This document shows, piece after piece, positions 1 to 8,815 of a stretch of 64,000 nucleotides of DNA (its first letter is position 1; the number at the start of each line of letters is the position of its first letter). Under the pieces are notes generated by a model, which made no database searches, was not told where the DNA came from, and worked only from the letters and a program-made list of their open reading frames with translations. The translations under genes and the position numbers were made by a program. The DNA is taken from contig NZ_CP093313.1 of the NCBI RefSeq assembly GCF_025264625.1, positions 3,968,001 to 4,032,000 of the forward strand, in the 5' to 3' direction. The stretch is from Occallatibacter riparius (lineage in GTDB: Bacteria > Acidobacteriota > Terriglobia > Terriglobales > Acidobacteriaceae).

Positions 1-1156
1 TCGACCGCTCGCCCAGCCACGTCTCAATATGCGGCCAGGTCGTGCGGTGCGCGGCGCTGCCAGCCATGATGCCGATGTGTCCGCCATGTATCCGATAGAG
101 CTGCTTGTCCTGGCTCGACACCTTGTGCATGATCGCTTCCGACTGGCAGGGCGGCGTAATGTGATCGCCCTCCGCAATCACCGTCAGCAGGTTCGCGTGG
201 ATCCGGCTCAAATCCACCGCCTCATTGCGGATCTTCAGCTTGTTCTGAATCAGCAAATTGTTGCGATAAAAATCCGTAATAAGCTGCCGATACGCCGCGC
301 CCGCCATCGGAATGTTGTCGGTCACCCACGTGTTCATCGCCTGCCATGCAGTTACCGTGCGCGCATCATCCAGGTTGTCCCACAGCTTGCAGTAATTGCC
401 CACCCAGTTCTCAACCGGTTTCAATGCCTTGGCGCCATAATCGATCATCTCGCCCGGCATATTGCCATAGGCCGCCAGCACCTTCTCCAGATCGAAGTAC
501 CGCTCGTCCGTCCACTTGGCGAAGGTTAGCCCGTTGCGATTCGTGAAGTCCAGCGGCGCCGTCAGCAGCAGCAAATTGCGCAATCCTTCATCGGGATGCA
601 TCGCAGCGTAAATCGTCGTCAGAATCGCGCCGATGCACCATCCCAGCATGCTGAATTCATTGCAGCCTGAGATCTGCTTCACCTTGCGAATCGCCCGCGG
701 AAGGTACTCGACCGCATAGTCCTCGAGCTTCATGTTCTTGTCTTCAATGCCCGGGGTTCCCCAGTCCAGCAGGTAGACATCGTACCCGCGCCCCACCATG
801 AATTCGACAAAGCTATTGCCCGGCCGCAGGTCCAGAATGTACGGCCGGTTCATGATCGCGAACACCAGCAGCAGCGGAACGCGATGCCGGTGTCTCATCT
901 CGGGCGGGGAGTCGTACCGGTACAGCTTCGCCTTGTTCAGCGCCCATATCTGAGTCTTCGGGCTCTGCGCAATGGCGGCCTTGGTATTCACCACGCGGCT
1001 GAACCTTCGCATCCGTTCTTCGAACGCGGCAAGCTCAGCCATCATCGACTTCCCGCCCGTCGCTGCTTTTTCATCCGCTACGTGGCTGTCCACTAATTCG
1101 CCCGCTTTCTTCAATCCCCGAGGGGGAGCAAACGGAGCCCCGGACGACGTTCTCAC
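1..1156 (-). CDS. phaC: Polyhydroxyalkanoate synthase PhaC (class III/IV type), 3' end cut by window edge
   Basis: PHA synthase, which polymerises (R)-3-hydroxyacyl-CoA into storage polyester at the granule surface. The reverse-strand translation contains the lipase-like box GWCIGA with the nucleophilic Cys. The distal end has EGDHITPP (catalytic Asp) and GGHIGIMAG (catalytic His), so the whole catalytic triad is visible. The frame is still open at base 1, so only a few C-terminal residues are missing. I chose the GTG at 1156 because it overlaps the upstream stop codon by 4 bp (GTGA), which suggests translational coupling. This gives about 35 residues before the MAELAAFEERM segment; a shorter start inside this stretch (for example ATG near 1043) is possible. 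Class III or IV is inferred from length and from the PhaE-like partner just upstream. Confidence 0.9.
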   Translation of the reverse strand, partial: MRTSSGAPFAPPRGLKKAGELVDSHVADEKAATGGKSMMAELAAFEERMRRFSRVVNTKAAIAQSPKTQIWALNKAKLYRYDSPPEMRHRHRVPLLLVFAIMNRPYILDLRPGNSFVEFMVGRGYDVYLLDWGTPGIEDKNMKLEDYAVEYLPRAIRKVKQISGCNEFSMLGWCIGAILTTIYAAMHPDEGLRNLLLLTAPLDFTNRNGLTFAKWTDERYFDLEKVLAAYGNMPGEMIDYGAKALKPVENWVGNYCKLWDNLDDARTVTAWQAMNTWVTDNIPMAGAAYRQLITDFYRNNLLIQNKLKIRNEAVDLSRIHANLLTVIAEGDHITPPCQSEAIMHKVSSQDKQLYRIHGGHIGIMAGSAAHRTTWPHIETWLGERS

Positions 1157-1560
1157 TTGTGAGGTTTGCCGGCCGGCCGCTCGCGGCTATCCGTTTGCTC
1201 CGCGGGTGGCGTCGGTCGCATCTTCGCGAGCAGTTCCAGCACGCGATCGAGCTTCGCATCCAAGTCATCCACCCGTAGTTCCATGTTCGTAAAACGCTCC
1301 GCAAGCGACGCCACCTCCTGCCTCGACGGCAGGGAAAGCTGCTGCACCGCCTGCAGCATTGACTTCTCCAGTGCCTCGCGAATCGGGGTTGTCGCCGTCA
1401 AAGACCAGTCCAGCATGGCGCCCGTCGCCTTCGAATAGGCCTCCGAGTTCACCGCTTCCACCATCGTCTTTGACATGGCGTCGAGATACGCATCGCGCAT
1501 CTCGCGAAACGGTTCAAAAGGATCGTACGTTGCGGCCTTCTCGTCCTTCACTTCTGCCAT
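1153..1560 (-). CDS. Short PhaE/PhaR-type PHA synthase subunit
   Basis: A 135-residue acidic-helical protein directly upstream of phaC, overlapping it by 4 bp. The C-terminal half (LSLPSRQEVASLAERF, then a heptad-like ELRVDDLDAKLDRVLELL stretch) looks like the conserved C-terminal part of PhaE/PhaR synthase subunits: a P-S-R motif followed by a coiled coil. Known PhaE is usually over 300 residues and class IV PhaR about 200, so this protein is unusually short and lacks most of the N-terminal region. Inferred role: non-catalytic partner that activates PhaC. It could instead be a minor phasin. Confidence 0.7.
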   Translation of the reverse strand: MAEVKDEKAATYDPFEPFREMRDAYLDAMSKTMVEAVNSEAYSKATGAMLDWSLTATTPIREALEKSMLQAVQQLSLPSRQEVASLAERFTNMELRVDDLDAKLDRVLELLAKMRPTPPAEQTDSRERPAGKPHK

Positions 1561-1684
1561 AGGGACACCTCAACTCACACAATTACCCATTTTCGCAGCT
1601 TGCATTGTCAGTGACGGCCGCAACAGCATCACGTTCCGTCGGCGCACACGCATCAGGCCCGGGCCGCTAGGTCCGGGCAGGCAG

Positions 1685-1704
1685 GTCCGGGTTTTAGCCC
1701 GGAC
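1685..1704 (-). terminator. Hairpin after phasin gene (REP-like)
   Basis: GTCCGGG and CCCGGAC arms around a TTTTAG loop, 4 bp beyond the phasin stop codon. The arms are perfect over 7 bp. There is no long T-run, so it may act as a weak terminator or mRNA 3'-end stabiliser. The 'gggYtttagccc' core resembles other palindromes in this window near 10.5, 11.7 and 24.3 kb. Confidence 0.5.
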
Positions 1705-1708
1705 ACTC

Positions 1709-2299
1709 CTAATGCGTAACCAAATCCAGCATCTCCTTCTGCGCTTCCACAAACGAATCCACGCCGCGCTGGAACGATGCCACTGCCGAATCCGTCGGAA
1801 CGCCGGCCGCGCCCATCTGCTGGCGCGTCGCTTCCATCACGGCCTTGGTCTGCGCAACCGTGGTCTCCACTACCTTCTTCTGCGCCGCAACCGACCGCTC
1901 CATCGCCTGGTTCGTCATATGGATCGCGGCCTCGGTCGCCTTGTTCGCCACCGACGCGCGGTCCTTCACCGACTCGATCAACGCCCGGTTCTGCTCCACC
2001 GCCAGGTCAATCGCATGCTTCTGCGTATCCGCGAAACGCTCGAACATGCTCGCAGCTACATCCAGCAACGGCAGGCGCGCGCCACCCGGCATCTTCTGCG
2101 CCATCTTCTTCCAGGTTTCGATCGTCTCTCCGTTATGCTGCACTGCAATATCGATGAACCGCTTCTGGATCTCCGCAATGCGGTCGATTCCGCGGCCGTA
2201 GAGGGTAACGAAATTGTCTCTTGCCTCGGCGGCCTCACGAACGGGCTCGCGGGCGTCTTCCACAACGGCTTCCTTGCCGGGCTTCGGCATCTGGCTCAT
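1709..2299 (-). CDS. Phasin family protein
   Basis: About 196 residues of amphipathic, almost entirely helical sequence (for example ERFADTQKHAIDLAVEQN) typical of phasins that coat PHA granules. The start MSQMPKPGK at 2299 is preceded by a strong GGAGGGAG ribosome-binding site. An upstream in-frame ATG at 2392 would run through the operator palindrome and is unlikely. The gene is divergent from phaR and lies upstream of the PhaE-like and phaC genes on the same strand with a 148-bp gap. Regulation by PhaR through the palindrome at 2338-2352 is inferred. Confidence 0.85.
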   Translation of the reverse strand: MSQMPKPGKEAVVEDAREPVREAAEARDNFVTLYGRGIDRIAEIQKRFIDIAVQHNGETIETWKKMAQKMPGGARLPLLDVAASMFERFADTQKHAIDLAVEQNRALIESVKDRASVANKATEAAIHMTNQAMERSVAAQKKVVETTVAQTKAVMEATRQQMGAAGVPTDSAVASFQRGVDSFVEAQKEMLDLVTH

Positions 2300-2325
2300 G
2301 TGCTCCCTCCTCGTATGATTGCTCA

Positions 2326-2352
2326 TGCTGCAAATTTTGCTGCATTGCAGCA
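2326..2352. promoter_or_regulatory. Putative PhaR operator
   Basis: The near-perfect palindrome TGCTGCATTGCAGCA (2338-2352; only the centre base breaks symmetry) is preceded by another TGCTGCA half-site at 2326-2332. It lies between the divergent phasin and phaR genes. Established knowledge: PhaR repressors of Paracoccus-type systems bind TGC-rich dyads in phasin and phaR promoters. The position and sequence fit an autoregulated operator. Confidence 0.65.
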
Positions 2353-2416
2353 AATCCATCCTACTCCCTTTCTTCAGCCTGTCAAGGGCCAATTGCCATA
2401 AAATGGGAAATCATCT

Positions 2417-3013
2417 ATGGCATCCGACACCGTTCTCATCAAAAAGTACGAAAACCGCCGCCTCTACGACGCGACTAACAGCCGCTACGTCAATCTCGAA
2501 GAGGTCGCCCAGCTCGTGCAGCAGGGCTACGACGTCCAGGTTGTCGATGCCGCCTCGGGCGAGGACATCACCCGCCTCATCCTCACGCAGATCATCGCCG
2601 AAGGCGCCAAGACATCCGACTCCAATTTCCCCCTCGACATCCTTCGCCAGATGGTCATCGCCTCCGGCCGCGCCAGCCAGGAGAGCGCTGTCCGCTACAC
2701 CAAGGCCATGCTCGACCTCTACCAGAGCACCTATCGCGCCATGGTCCCGACTATCAACCCATTCGATTTTCTGCAGAATCCGGTCCCGGGAGCCGCCGCC
2801 TCTGATCCCGCAGCCGCGCAACCCGCAGCCGGCAACAACAAGCCTGCAGCTTCCGCACCATCTCCTCAATCCGAAGAACTGCTTCAGCTCAAAGCGCGCC
2901 TCGCCGAGCTAGAGAAGGCCATCTCGTCCATGGGTTCGCAAAAACCTGCCCGCCCCGCGCCAAAGAAGCCTCGCAAGCCAGCTCCGAAAAAAGCTTCTTC
3001 CCGCAAGAGATAG
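2417..3013 (+). CDS. phaR: PHA synthesis repressor PhaR
   Basis: 198 residues. Residues 6-60 (LIKKYENRRLYDATNSRYV and following) are the PHA-accumulation-regulator DNA-binding domain. Residues about 70-115 (FPLDILRQMVIASGRASQE...) match the PHB-binding domain that senses nascent polymer. The C-terminus is a Pro/Lys/Ala-rich basic tail after about residue 170. PhaR represses phasin genes until free PHA titrates it off DNA. The gene is divergent from the phasin and shares the operator region. This is the repressor, not the class IV synthase subunit of the same name. Confidence 0.93.
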   Translation: MASDTVLIKKYENRRLYDATNSRYVNLEEVAQLVQQGYDVQVVDAASGEDITRLILTQIIAEGAKTSDSNFPLDILRQMVIASGRASQESAVRYTKAMLDLYQSTYRAMVPTINPFDFLQNPVPGAAASDPAAAQPAAGNNKPAASAPSPQSEELLQLKARLAELEKAISSMGSQKPARPAPKKPRKPAPKKASSRKR

Positions 3014-3140
3014 TCCTGCTTTCGCCACCGAGGTGTCATCCCGACAGTCCGCGCGCTTTCTTCAGCGGACGGAGGGACCCGCAGTTGTCTTTGACTCGCT
3101 CGAGGTAATCCCAGTCGAAGCCGCCGCGAGTCGCTCGATG

Positions 3141-5027
3141 CTACTGCGCTGCAGCATTCCCCGCCTGCTTCGCAGACCACACCGGCTCCGCAACCCCGCG
3201 CAGCTTGATAGGCGCCGGCAGCTCCGCATAGTCAAATACCACCACGTCGTTCTTTCCCGCACGCAGCCACGGCGCCGGCACAAACAGCGACCGCTGCGGC
3301 CCGATATCCCACACGCGCCCCACGTTGTGCCCATTCACCCACACGAACCCCTTCGCCAGCGCACTCGTGTCGAGATATGTGTCCGCAACTTTATCGAGCG
3401 TGAACGAACCACGATGAAACCAGGGCCCCCGAGCCGCACTTCCGGTCGTCCCCCAATGCTGAATCTGATCGGAAGACCCCATCGGCAGCGAATAAATCTT
3501 CCAGCCCGTCAGCGCCCGTCCACCCAGCGTGACCGGATCAATAATCCCCGCGCGCCCATCCGTCAAACGCGCCCCAAAATTCACGCGCCCTGTATTCTCG
3601 ACGAGCAGATCCAGCACGTGCTTGCCCGCCGGCACATCCAAGGCAACCGATGTCTGCTTCTTCATCCGATCCGCCGTGCCCGCGAGCTTCTGATCCACAT
3701 ACACCGTAGCGAAGTCCCGCACCTCGCCCAGATTCAAGTCACCCTTCGCAGGCCCCGTGATCTGCGTCCGATACAAAATGTATCCATACGTCTGGCCCAC
3801 GGCCTCCATCGGCTTCGGCGCATCCGCGTCAATCGGCTTCGGCAAGTTGTCCCACAACGACGCCGACTCATTCAGCGCAAACTCCGGCACAGTCGCCATC
3901 GGCAACTCCGGCGGCAGCGGCGGAGGCGCAACGCCGGTGTGCTTCTGAATCACATCGCGAAGCAGGAAGAACTTCTTCGTCGGCCGCCCCGCCTCATCCA
4001 GCGCCGCATCGTAGTCGTAACTCGTCGTTTGCGGATAGTAGTGCCCGTTCGGCCCCGCATCGAAGTTTGCGCCATTCATGAATCCGAACGTTGTCCCGCC
4101 ATGAAACATATACAGGTTGATCGAGTTCCCCTGGCTCAGAATCCAGTCGACCTCCTTCGCCTGCTGCTCCGCATCCGTGTGCGCGTGCTGCTTGTTGCCC
4201 CAGCTATCGAACCACCCATCCCAGTACTCGCCTGTCATCCGCGGCTGTCCCGGCCTGAGCTTCGCCAGTTTTGCGAAATCGTTCTGCGCCTCGCCCGGCC
4301 CGAAGTTGATCACCGCCAGCACGCCCGGCAGCGCATCGTTCGGCAACTGATCCGCGCCGTCGGATGTATACATCAGCCCCTCACCCAGCCCCGCTTTGAT
4401 CAGCGTCTGGTGCACGTGCTCCATGTACATCTTGTCCTGCCCAAACGATCCATACTCATTCTCGATCTGCACCGCGATAATCGGCCCGCCGCGCGAGACC
4501 TGCAGCCCTGCGAGCTCCTTGCCCACCCGCATGAGATAGCGGTCTGCGGCTTCCAGATACTTCGCGTCAAGCGTACGCACCTTCACCGCCGGATCGGCAA
4601 ACAGCCATGCCGGAAATCCACCCGCCTCCCACTCCGCGCACACATAAGGACCCGGCCGCACAATCACGTTCAGCCCCTCTTCCTGCGCCATGCGGATGAA
4701 CGCCGCCACATCGAGCTGCCCGCTAAAGTCGAACACGCCAGGCTGCGGCTCATGCAGGTTCCAGAACACGTACGTCTCCACGGTGTTCAGCCCCATCGCT
4801 CGCGCCTTCTGCAAACGATCGCGCCAGTACTCGCGCGGCACCCGCGGGTAGTGAATAGCGCCGGAGATGATCTGGTAGGGCTTGCCGTCACGAACAAAGT
4901 GATCGCCTTCGATCGTCACCGGCAGAGTGCGAGGCGCCTGCGCCAACACTCCGCAATTTAACGCAACCACGCCGCTCAGCAGCGCCGTACCCATCATCGC
5001 CTTCACAAATGCAGTAGACACACGCAA
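3141..5027 (-). CDS. Secreted GH35 beta-galactosidase
   Basis: 628 residues with an N-terminal signal peptide ending near LAQA (about residue 30). The TIM-barrel domain follows (GDHFVRDGKPYQIISGAIHYPRVP). The predicted acid/base is Glu191 in the NEYG motif and the nucleophile Glu267 in GEYWDGWFD, the GH35 pattern. C-terminal jelly-roll domains resemble plant/bacterial GH35 enzymes. It releases terminal beta-galactose from polysaccharides outside the cytoplasm. It stands alone, convergent with phaR. Confidence 0.92.
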   Translation of the reverse strand: MRVSTAFVKAMMGTALLSGVVALNCGVLAQAPRTLPVTIEGDHFVRDGKPYQIISGAIHYPRVPREYWRDRLQKARAMGLNTVETYVFWNLHEPQPGVFDFSGQLDVAAFIRMAQEEGLNVIVRPGPYVCAEWEAGGFPAWLFADPAVKVRTLDAKYLEAADRYLMRVGKELAGLQVSRGGPIIAVQIENEYGSFGQDKMYMEHVHQTLIKAGLGEGLMYTSDGADQLPNDALPGVLAVINFGPGEAQNDFAKLAKLRPGQPRMTGEYWDGWFDSWGNKQHAHTDAEQQAKEVDWILSQGNSINLYMFHGGTTFGFMNGANFDAGPNGHYYPQTTSYDYDAALDEAGRPTKKFFLLRDVIQKHTGVAPPPLPPELPMATVPEFALNESASLWDNLPKPIDADAPKPMEAVGQTYGYILYRTQITGPAKGDLNLGEVRDFATVYVDQKLAGTADRMKKQTSVALDVPAGKHVLDLLVENTGRVNFGARLTDGRAGIIDPVTLGGRALTGWKIYSLPMGSSDQIQHWGTTGSAARGPWFHRGSFTLDKVADTYLDTSALAKGFVWVNGHNVGRVWDIGPQRSLFVPAPWLRAGKNDVVVFDYAELPAPIKLRGVAEPVWSAKQAGNAAAQ

Positions 5028-5147
5028 CCTCTCTCGCTCGGAATTCTACCCGCCGCCACGCAGACAAAGAAAAGCGCCGCACGGTCTCCCACGCAGCGCT
5101 CGACTCCAGGCTACTGATGCCTGACCACTGAAAACTGACAACCGCCC

Positions 5148-5711
5148 TCAGAACACCCGGTATGACATGCCCACGCTCACGCCATACGGCGACAGCGATT
5201 TATTCGGAATCCACACAGGCCAGTACTGATACTCAAAGTCCACGGGCCGCAGAGTCAGCTTGCGCGTCAGCTTGTAGTCAAACGTGCCGCCGAACGCCAG
5301 CGCCGTGAACGATCCGCTCTGGTAAGCGTCGAGTTGCGAGAAATGCATCTTCCCCAAACCCACAAGCGCCTTGCCGTAGAGCTGCCCGCGCCGTCCCACC
5401 CGGTACACCGGCACGCGCGGACCAATCAGGTAGTTGTCCTGCGTCTCGCCGAAGTATCCATTCCAGCGCATCCAGCGTCCCTCTGCTTCCAACTGGACCC
5501 AGTGGCTGAAGTGGACGTCGACGTACGCTCCGCCGCCAATCACAGGTTGATTCCAATCGCCGGGCATGAAGCCGCTGGCCATGCCGCCCGCGTTGATGTA
5601 GAGGCCGCCACCGTCCATTGCTTCCACGGCCTGCGCGCTGACAGATCGCTGTCCCGCGATCGAAAGCACAAAAAGAATGAAAACCAGAATCACAGATCTA
5701 TTCATGGGCAA
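5148..5711 (-). CDS. Outer-membrane beta-barrel protein
   Basis: 187 residues. The signal peptide (VILVFILFVLSIAGQRSVSAQA) is followed by alternating polar/aromatic strands and a final strand ending VSVGMSYRVF; the terminal Phe is the usual outer-membrane insertion signal. It resembles small OmpA/OprF-like barrels. No enzyme motif is seen, so the function is unknown. The second ATG (5705) is an alternative start. Confidence 0.75.
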   Translation of the reverse strand: MPMNRSVILVFILFVLSIAGQRSVSAQAVEAMDGGGLYINAGGMASGFMPGDWNQPVIGGGAYVDVHFSHWVQLEAEGRWMRWNGYFGETQDNYLIGPRVPVYRVGRRGQLYGKALVGLGKMHFSQLDAYQSGSFTALAFGGTFDYKLTRKLTLRPVDFEYQYWPVWIPNKSLSPYGVSVGMSYRVF

Positions 5712-5780
5712 AGCCTTCTACAAAGCGAAATTGGTGCAAGGACATGTAGTTCTTTGGATGGTCGATCTGCTAAACGAAGA

Positions 5781-5805
5781 TGGCCGGGAGGGGCACTCCC
5801 GGCCA
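5781..5805. terminator. Bidirectional-looking hairpin
   Basis: Perfect 10-bp stem (TGGCCGGGAG / CTCCCGGCCA) with a 5-base loop, between the outer-membrane protein gene and the 3' end of the M48-like gene. Weak T content follows. Confidence 0.6.
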
Positions 5806-5833
5806 TTCTACCGAACCGCTAGGCCTTGGATTG

Positions 5834-7678
5834 TTACTGCGGCGTAGCGGGCTGTTGTTGTTGCTGCTGCTGAGCCGAGGTATCGCCCGCCGCCGGCTGC
5901 GCTGCAGCAGGAGGCGGCGTAGACGTCCCAGTCGGGTTCTGATTCGGATCCCCGCCAGGTTGCGCTCCCGGGCTTGCCGAATTCGGCGCCACATTCGACG
6001 CGTTGTAACGCTGCAGCTTGAAGTACACAGGCGTCACCTCAAGCGGCATCTTGTCGCGCGGATTCATTGGAGCGTAACGCTTCGCATTCAGCATGTGCAC
6101 GCGATCGTCCCACGGGTCGGTCTTCAACCAGCTTCCCAGCGGGAGCGCCGGAACCTGTGCCAGGTCGTCCCAGTTGATCTTCGGCGACTGGTGCGACAGA
6201 TCGCTCATCCACGGCGTGCCGTCCGCACGTAGGAGGCTGTCGCCCAGCTTCGGAGTATTCAGGTTCTTCAGCACCTTGCCGCGATCCTGAAGCTGCGTCC
6301 AGAAAAGCCCGGCCTGGGGCAATTGATCCTTGTACATCGACGCCTGCAGATACTGCATTGCCCGCTTCTGCGCATCGTCGTTGTCATGATCGGTGTGATA
6401 CATGTTGATGCGCTGGAACGTCGACTCATCGGGGAAGAGAAGCCGATCGTTGAACGCGTAGCGCGTATCGATGTGATGCCCCATCACGATGTGCGCCAGC
6501 TCCATCGCTATAACTGAAGCAATCGTGGCCTCATTCGGCATCGAGTCGACCAGGCCCTTGCTCACAATGATCGTGTTGCCCACCGTCGTCATTTCAATCG
6601 TGCTGGTCAGCATCACGCGGCAGCGCACCGGAGTGGTGAACGCCAGATTGTTCGGAACCGCCAGGTTCGTCACAATCTGCTCCAGCACCGTCTGCTCGTA
6701 GCCGCCCTGCGTCGGCGGAGCCAGCAGGCCTGCTTCAGTCAGACGATCGAGCACGTTGTTCTCGGCCTGCAGAACCCACTCGCGCTGCGCCTGCAGTGGG
6801 CTCACATCCTGCGAGTCCTCGCTCTTATCCTCGGCCTCGTCCACCTTCACGCTGACATTCTCGCTGTCGCGCGTAGGCAGCTTCAGGCTGTAGCCCCAGA
6901 AGTGCGTCTGCGCCTTCAGGCCAACACCCTTTTCGCCTTCCGTGCGCTGCGACTCTTCCACGTACACGGCCACCGGCAGCCAGATGCCCGGCTGCACATT
7001 CATGCGCCAGCTATCGAAGTGGAAGTAGTACTTCGAGGAATCCTCATTGGTCGGTGGCGTGAACGTGCCGTTGAAGCGGACAATGTTTGCGTCCTCATCC
7101 TCAATCCACACGCGCCCGTAGAAGCGCCCCTGCCCATTGGTCTTCGGATGAACGTCGAACACCCAGGTCCGCACCGTTCCCAGAAACTCGCGCCTCACAT
7201 AGCTGAACTGGTAGTGGTTCTGGTCGAATGAGCTCGGATCCAGGAACATCATCTCCGTGAATCCCAGCGGATTGTAGGTGAACTTCGTGTCCAGCCCCAG
7301 CGCCTTCGTGAGGCCTGAAATCGAGCCAACCGAGTTCTTGAACCAGCCGCCCTTTTTCTTGTTCTCGCGGGGCTCGTAAGCGCGGTCAAAAAATCCCTTT
7401 CCGAAATCAACCCGGCTCAGCATGTACGTGTCGGAGATAGGAACCTGGTAGAGCTTCTGGTCCGGCTTCGTGTCCTGGATGTAAGTCTCCACCAGCGGCG
7501 TGCGCTGCTGGATCGCCTTGATCAGAACTTTCTCGCGCTCAACCGACCTCTGGACCAGCGCCGCCTGTTCTGGCGTGAGCTGGTGAGCCATCTCATATTT
7601 CGGCTGCTTTTTCGCGAACGCTAAAGGAATGCAAAGCGCTGAAATCAGCAGGCAAAAGGGGATCTTCCTATACGTCAT
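5834..7678 (-). CDS. M48-like exported protein with degenerate zinc motif
   Basis: 614 residues with a signal peptide (ICLLISALCIPLAFA-like, residues about 5-22). The N-terminal half contains a beta-rich region (FYGRVWIEDEDANIVRFNGTF, about 186-206) resembling lipoprotein-sorting/LolA-like folds. The C-terminal half contains an M48 peptidase-like segment (VSKGLVDSMPNEATIASVIAM...). The catalytic HExxH is replaced by MELAH (Met392, Glu393, His396), followed by GHHID. M48 enzymes need the first His as a zinc ligand, so activity is doubtful. The tail is Pro/Gln-rich. The next gene upstream on the same strand is tonB, 81 bp away. Confidence 0.75.
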   Translation of the reverse strand: MTYRKIPFCLLISALCIPLAFAKKQPKYEMAHQLTPEQAALVQRSVEREKVLIKAIQQRTPLVETYIQDTKPDQKLYQVPISDTYMLSRVDFGKGFFDRAYEPRENKKKGGWFKNSVGSISGLTKALGLDTKFTYNPLGFTEMMFLDPSSFDQNHYQFSYVRREFLGTVRTWVFDVHPKTNGQGRFYGRVWIEDEDANIVRFNGTFTPPTNEDSSKYYFHFDSWRMNVQPGIWLPVAVYVEESQRTEGEKGVGLKAQTHFWGYSLKLPTRDSENVSVKVDEAEDKSEDSQDVSPLQAQREWVLQAENNVLDRLTEAGLLAPPTQGGYEQTVLEQIVTNLAVPNNLAFTTPVRCRVMLTSTIEMTTVGNTIIVSKGLVDSMPNEATIASVIAMELAHIVMGHHIDTRYAFNDRLLFPDESTFQRINMYHTDHDNDDAQKRAMQYLQASMYKDQLPQAGLFWTQLQDRGKVLKNLNTPKLGDSLLRADGTPWMSDLSHQSPKINWDDLAQVPALPLGSWLKTDPWDDRVHMLNAKRYAPMNPRDKMPLEVTPVYFKLQRYNASNVAPNSASPGAQPGGDPNQNPTGTSTPPPAAAQPAAGDTSAQQQQQQQPATPQ

Positions 7679-7759
7679 TTCATGCTCCTGCCGGAGGTTG
7701 TGGAGCTGCCGCTCAGCAGACCTGCCATCTACCCCGGCTGATTTTGTATCGCAATGATA

Positions 7760-8815
7760 TCAAGCCAATTGGAACGTGATGGTAATGTTCGTTGTTAGAT
7801 CCACCGCCTGGCCGTTGCGAGTGGCCGGACGGAAACGAATCTGCTGGGCAACACGGCGAGCCTCCTCATCCAGCCCGTGTCCCAGCCCATGCACGACCCC
7901 TTGGATAATTACCTGCCCATTTGCCGTGAAAGTAACCCGCAGAACTACATCGCCCTGCACCCTGAGCTGGCGGGCCTCGGCCGTGTACTGCACCGGCGGC
8001 TTCGACAGCACTTCGAGATTCGTTGACTTGGGAACCGCGTTCGCCGCCGGAGTCGCCACCGCAGCCTGCTGCATCGCTGGAATTCCCGCCGATGCGACCT
8101 TCCCGCCGCCGTAGGCCGACGTTCCGTTGCCGGTACCCGTCGCTCCCGGAATTCCCGCCGATGCTACGTGGCCAACCACGCCGGCATTCGATCCGGACTT
8201 CGTTCCATTGCCGATCCCGGTCGATCCCACTACGCCGCGCGGCGCAACAGCCGGCCCGTTCATCCCGCCATAGGGATTGCCAATTGCCGCCACCGTCGCC
8301 GGCTTGGTCGCTCCCGGATTCGGCGTCACGCCGAACGTCTCGCCCAGATGTACGGGCGCCGTCGAAGGCTTCACTTGGGTAACCTGCGCCGGCGCCGCTG
8401 CCGTCAGCGCCGCCTTCGGCTGCGGAGCCAGAATCACCGAGGGCTTCGCCTCCTTCACCACCGGAACCTTCATCTTGGCTTCCAGATTCACCGGCTTCAC
8501 ATCCGGCTTGGGTTCCGGCTTGGGCAAATTGATCTTTGGTGCTTCCAGCTTCACCTCGGGCTTCGGCGGTTCTATCTTCGGCGGAGGCGGAATTTTCAGC
8601 TTCATGGGCGGAGGCGGCGGAGTCGTCGGGAAAATAAGCTCCGTCTGCTCAAACTTGTGCGTCTCAATGACACGCTTCGCAGTCATTCCGATGTACAGAA
8701 CCACGCCAAGAATCGTCAGGTTGATAGCGGCGCTGGTTATAAAAGACGCAGGACTCTTTTGCGGCTCAGGCAGGAGCCCGAAATTCGCCCTGATTGGATA
8801 CCCATTGCTGGACAT
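7760..8815 (-). CDS. tonB: TonB family energy transducer
   Basis: 351 residues: cytoplasmic N-terminus, one membrane helix (about 27-45, ITSAAINLTILGVVLYIGM), a long Pro/Lys periplasmic spacer (about 65-115, PPPPPMKLKIPPPPK), a Gly-rich section, and a C-terminal TonB domain (about 268-351, KPPVQYTAEARQLRVQGDVVL... ending TITFQLA). It couples the proton motive force to outer-membrane receptors. ExbB/ExbD genes are not in the window. A GAGGAT ribosome-binding site precedes the ATG. Confidence 0.9.
   Translation of the reverse strand: MSSNGYPIRANFGLLPEPQKSPASFITSAAINLTILGVVLYIGMTAKRVIETHKFEQTELIFPTTPPPPPMKLKIPPPPKIEPPKPEVKLEAPKINLPKPEPKPDVKPVNLEAKMKVPVVKEAKPSVILAPQPKAALTAAAPAQVTQVKPSTAPVHLGETFGVTPNPGATKPATVAAIGNPYGGMNGPAVAPRGVVGSTGIGNGTKSGSNAGVVGHVASAGIPGATGTGNGTSAYGGGKVASAGIPAMQQAAVATPAANAVPKSTNLEVLSKPPVQYTAEARQLRVQGDVVLRVTFTANGQVIIQGVVHGLGHGLDEEARRVAQQIRFRPATRNGQAVDLTTNITITFQLA

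Noticed and set aside
3033..4961. Long open frame on the strand opposite to the GH35 gene
   Set aside because: The minus-strand frame has signal peptide, catalytic motifs and full domains; the antisense frame is Arg/His/Pro-rich, a common GC-rich shadow.
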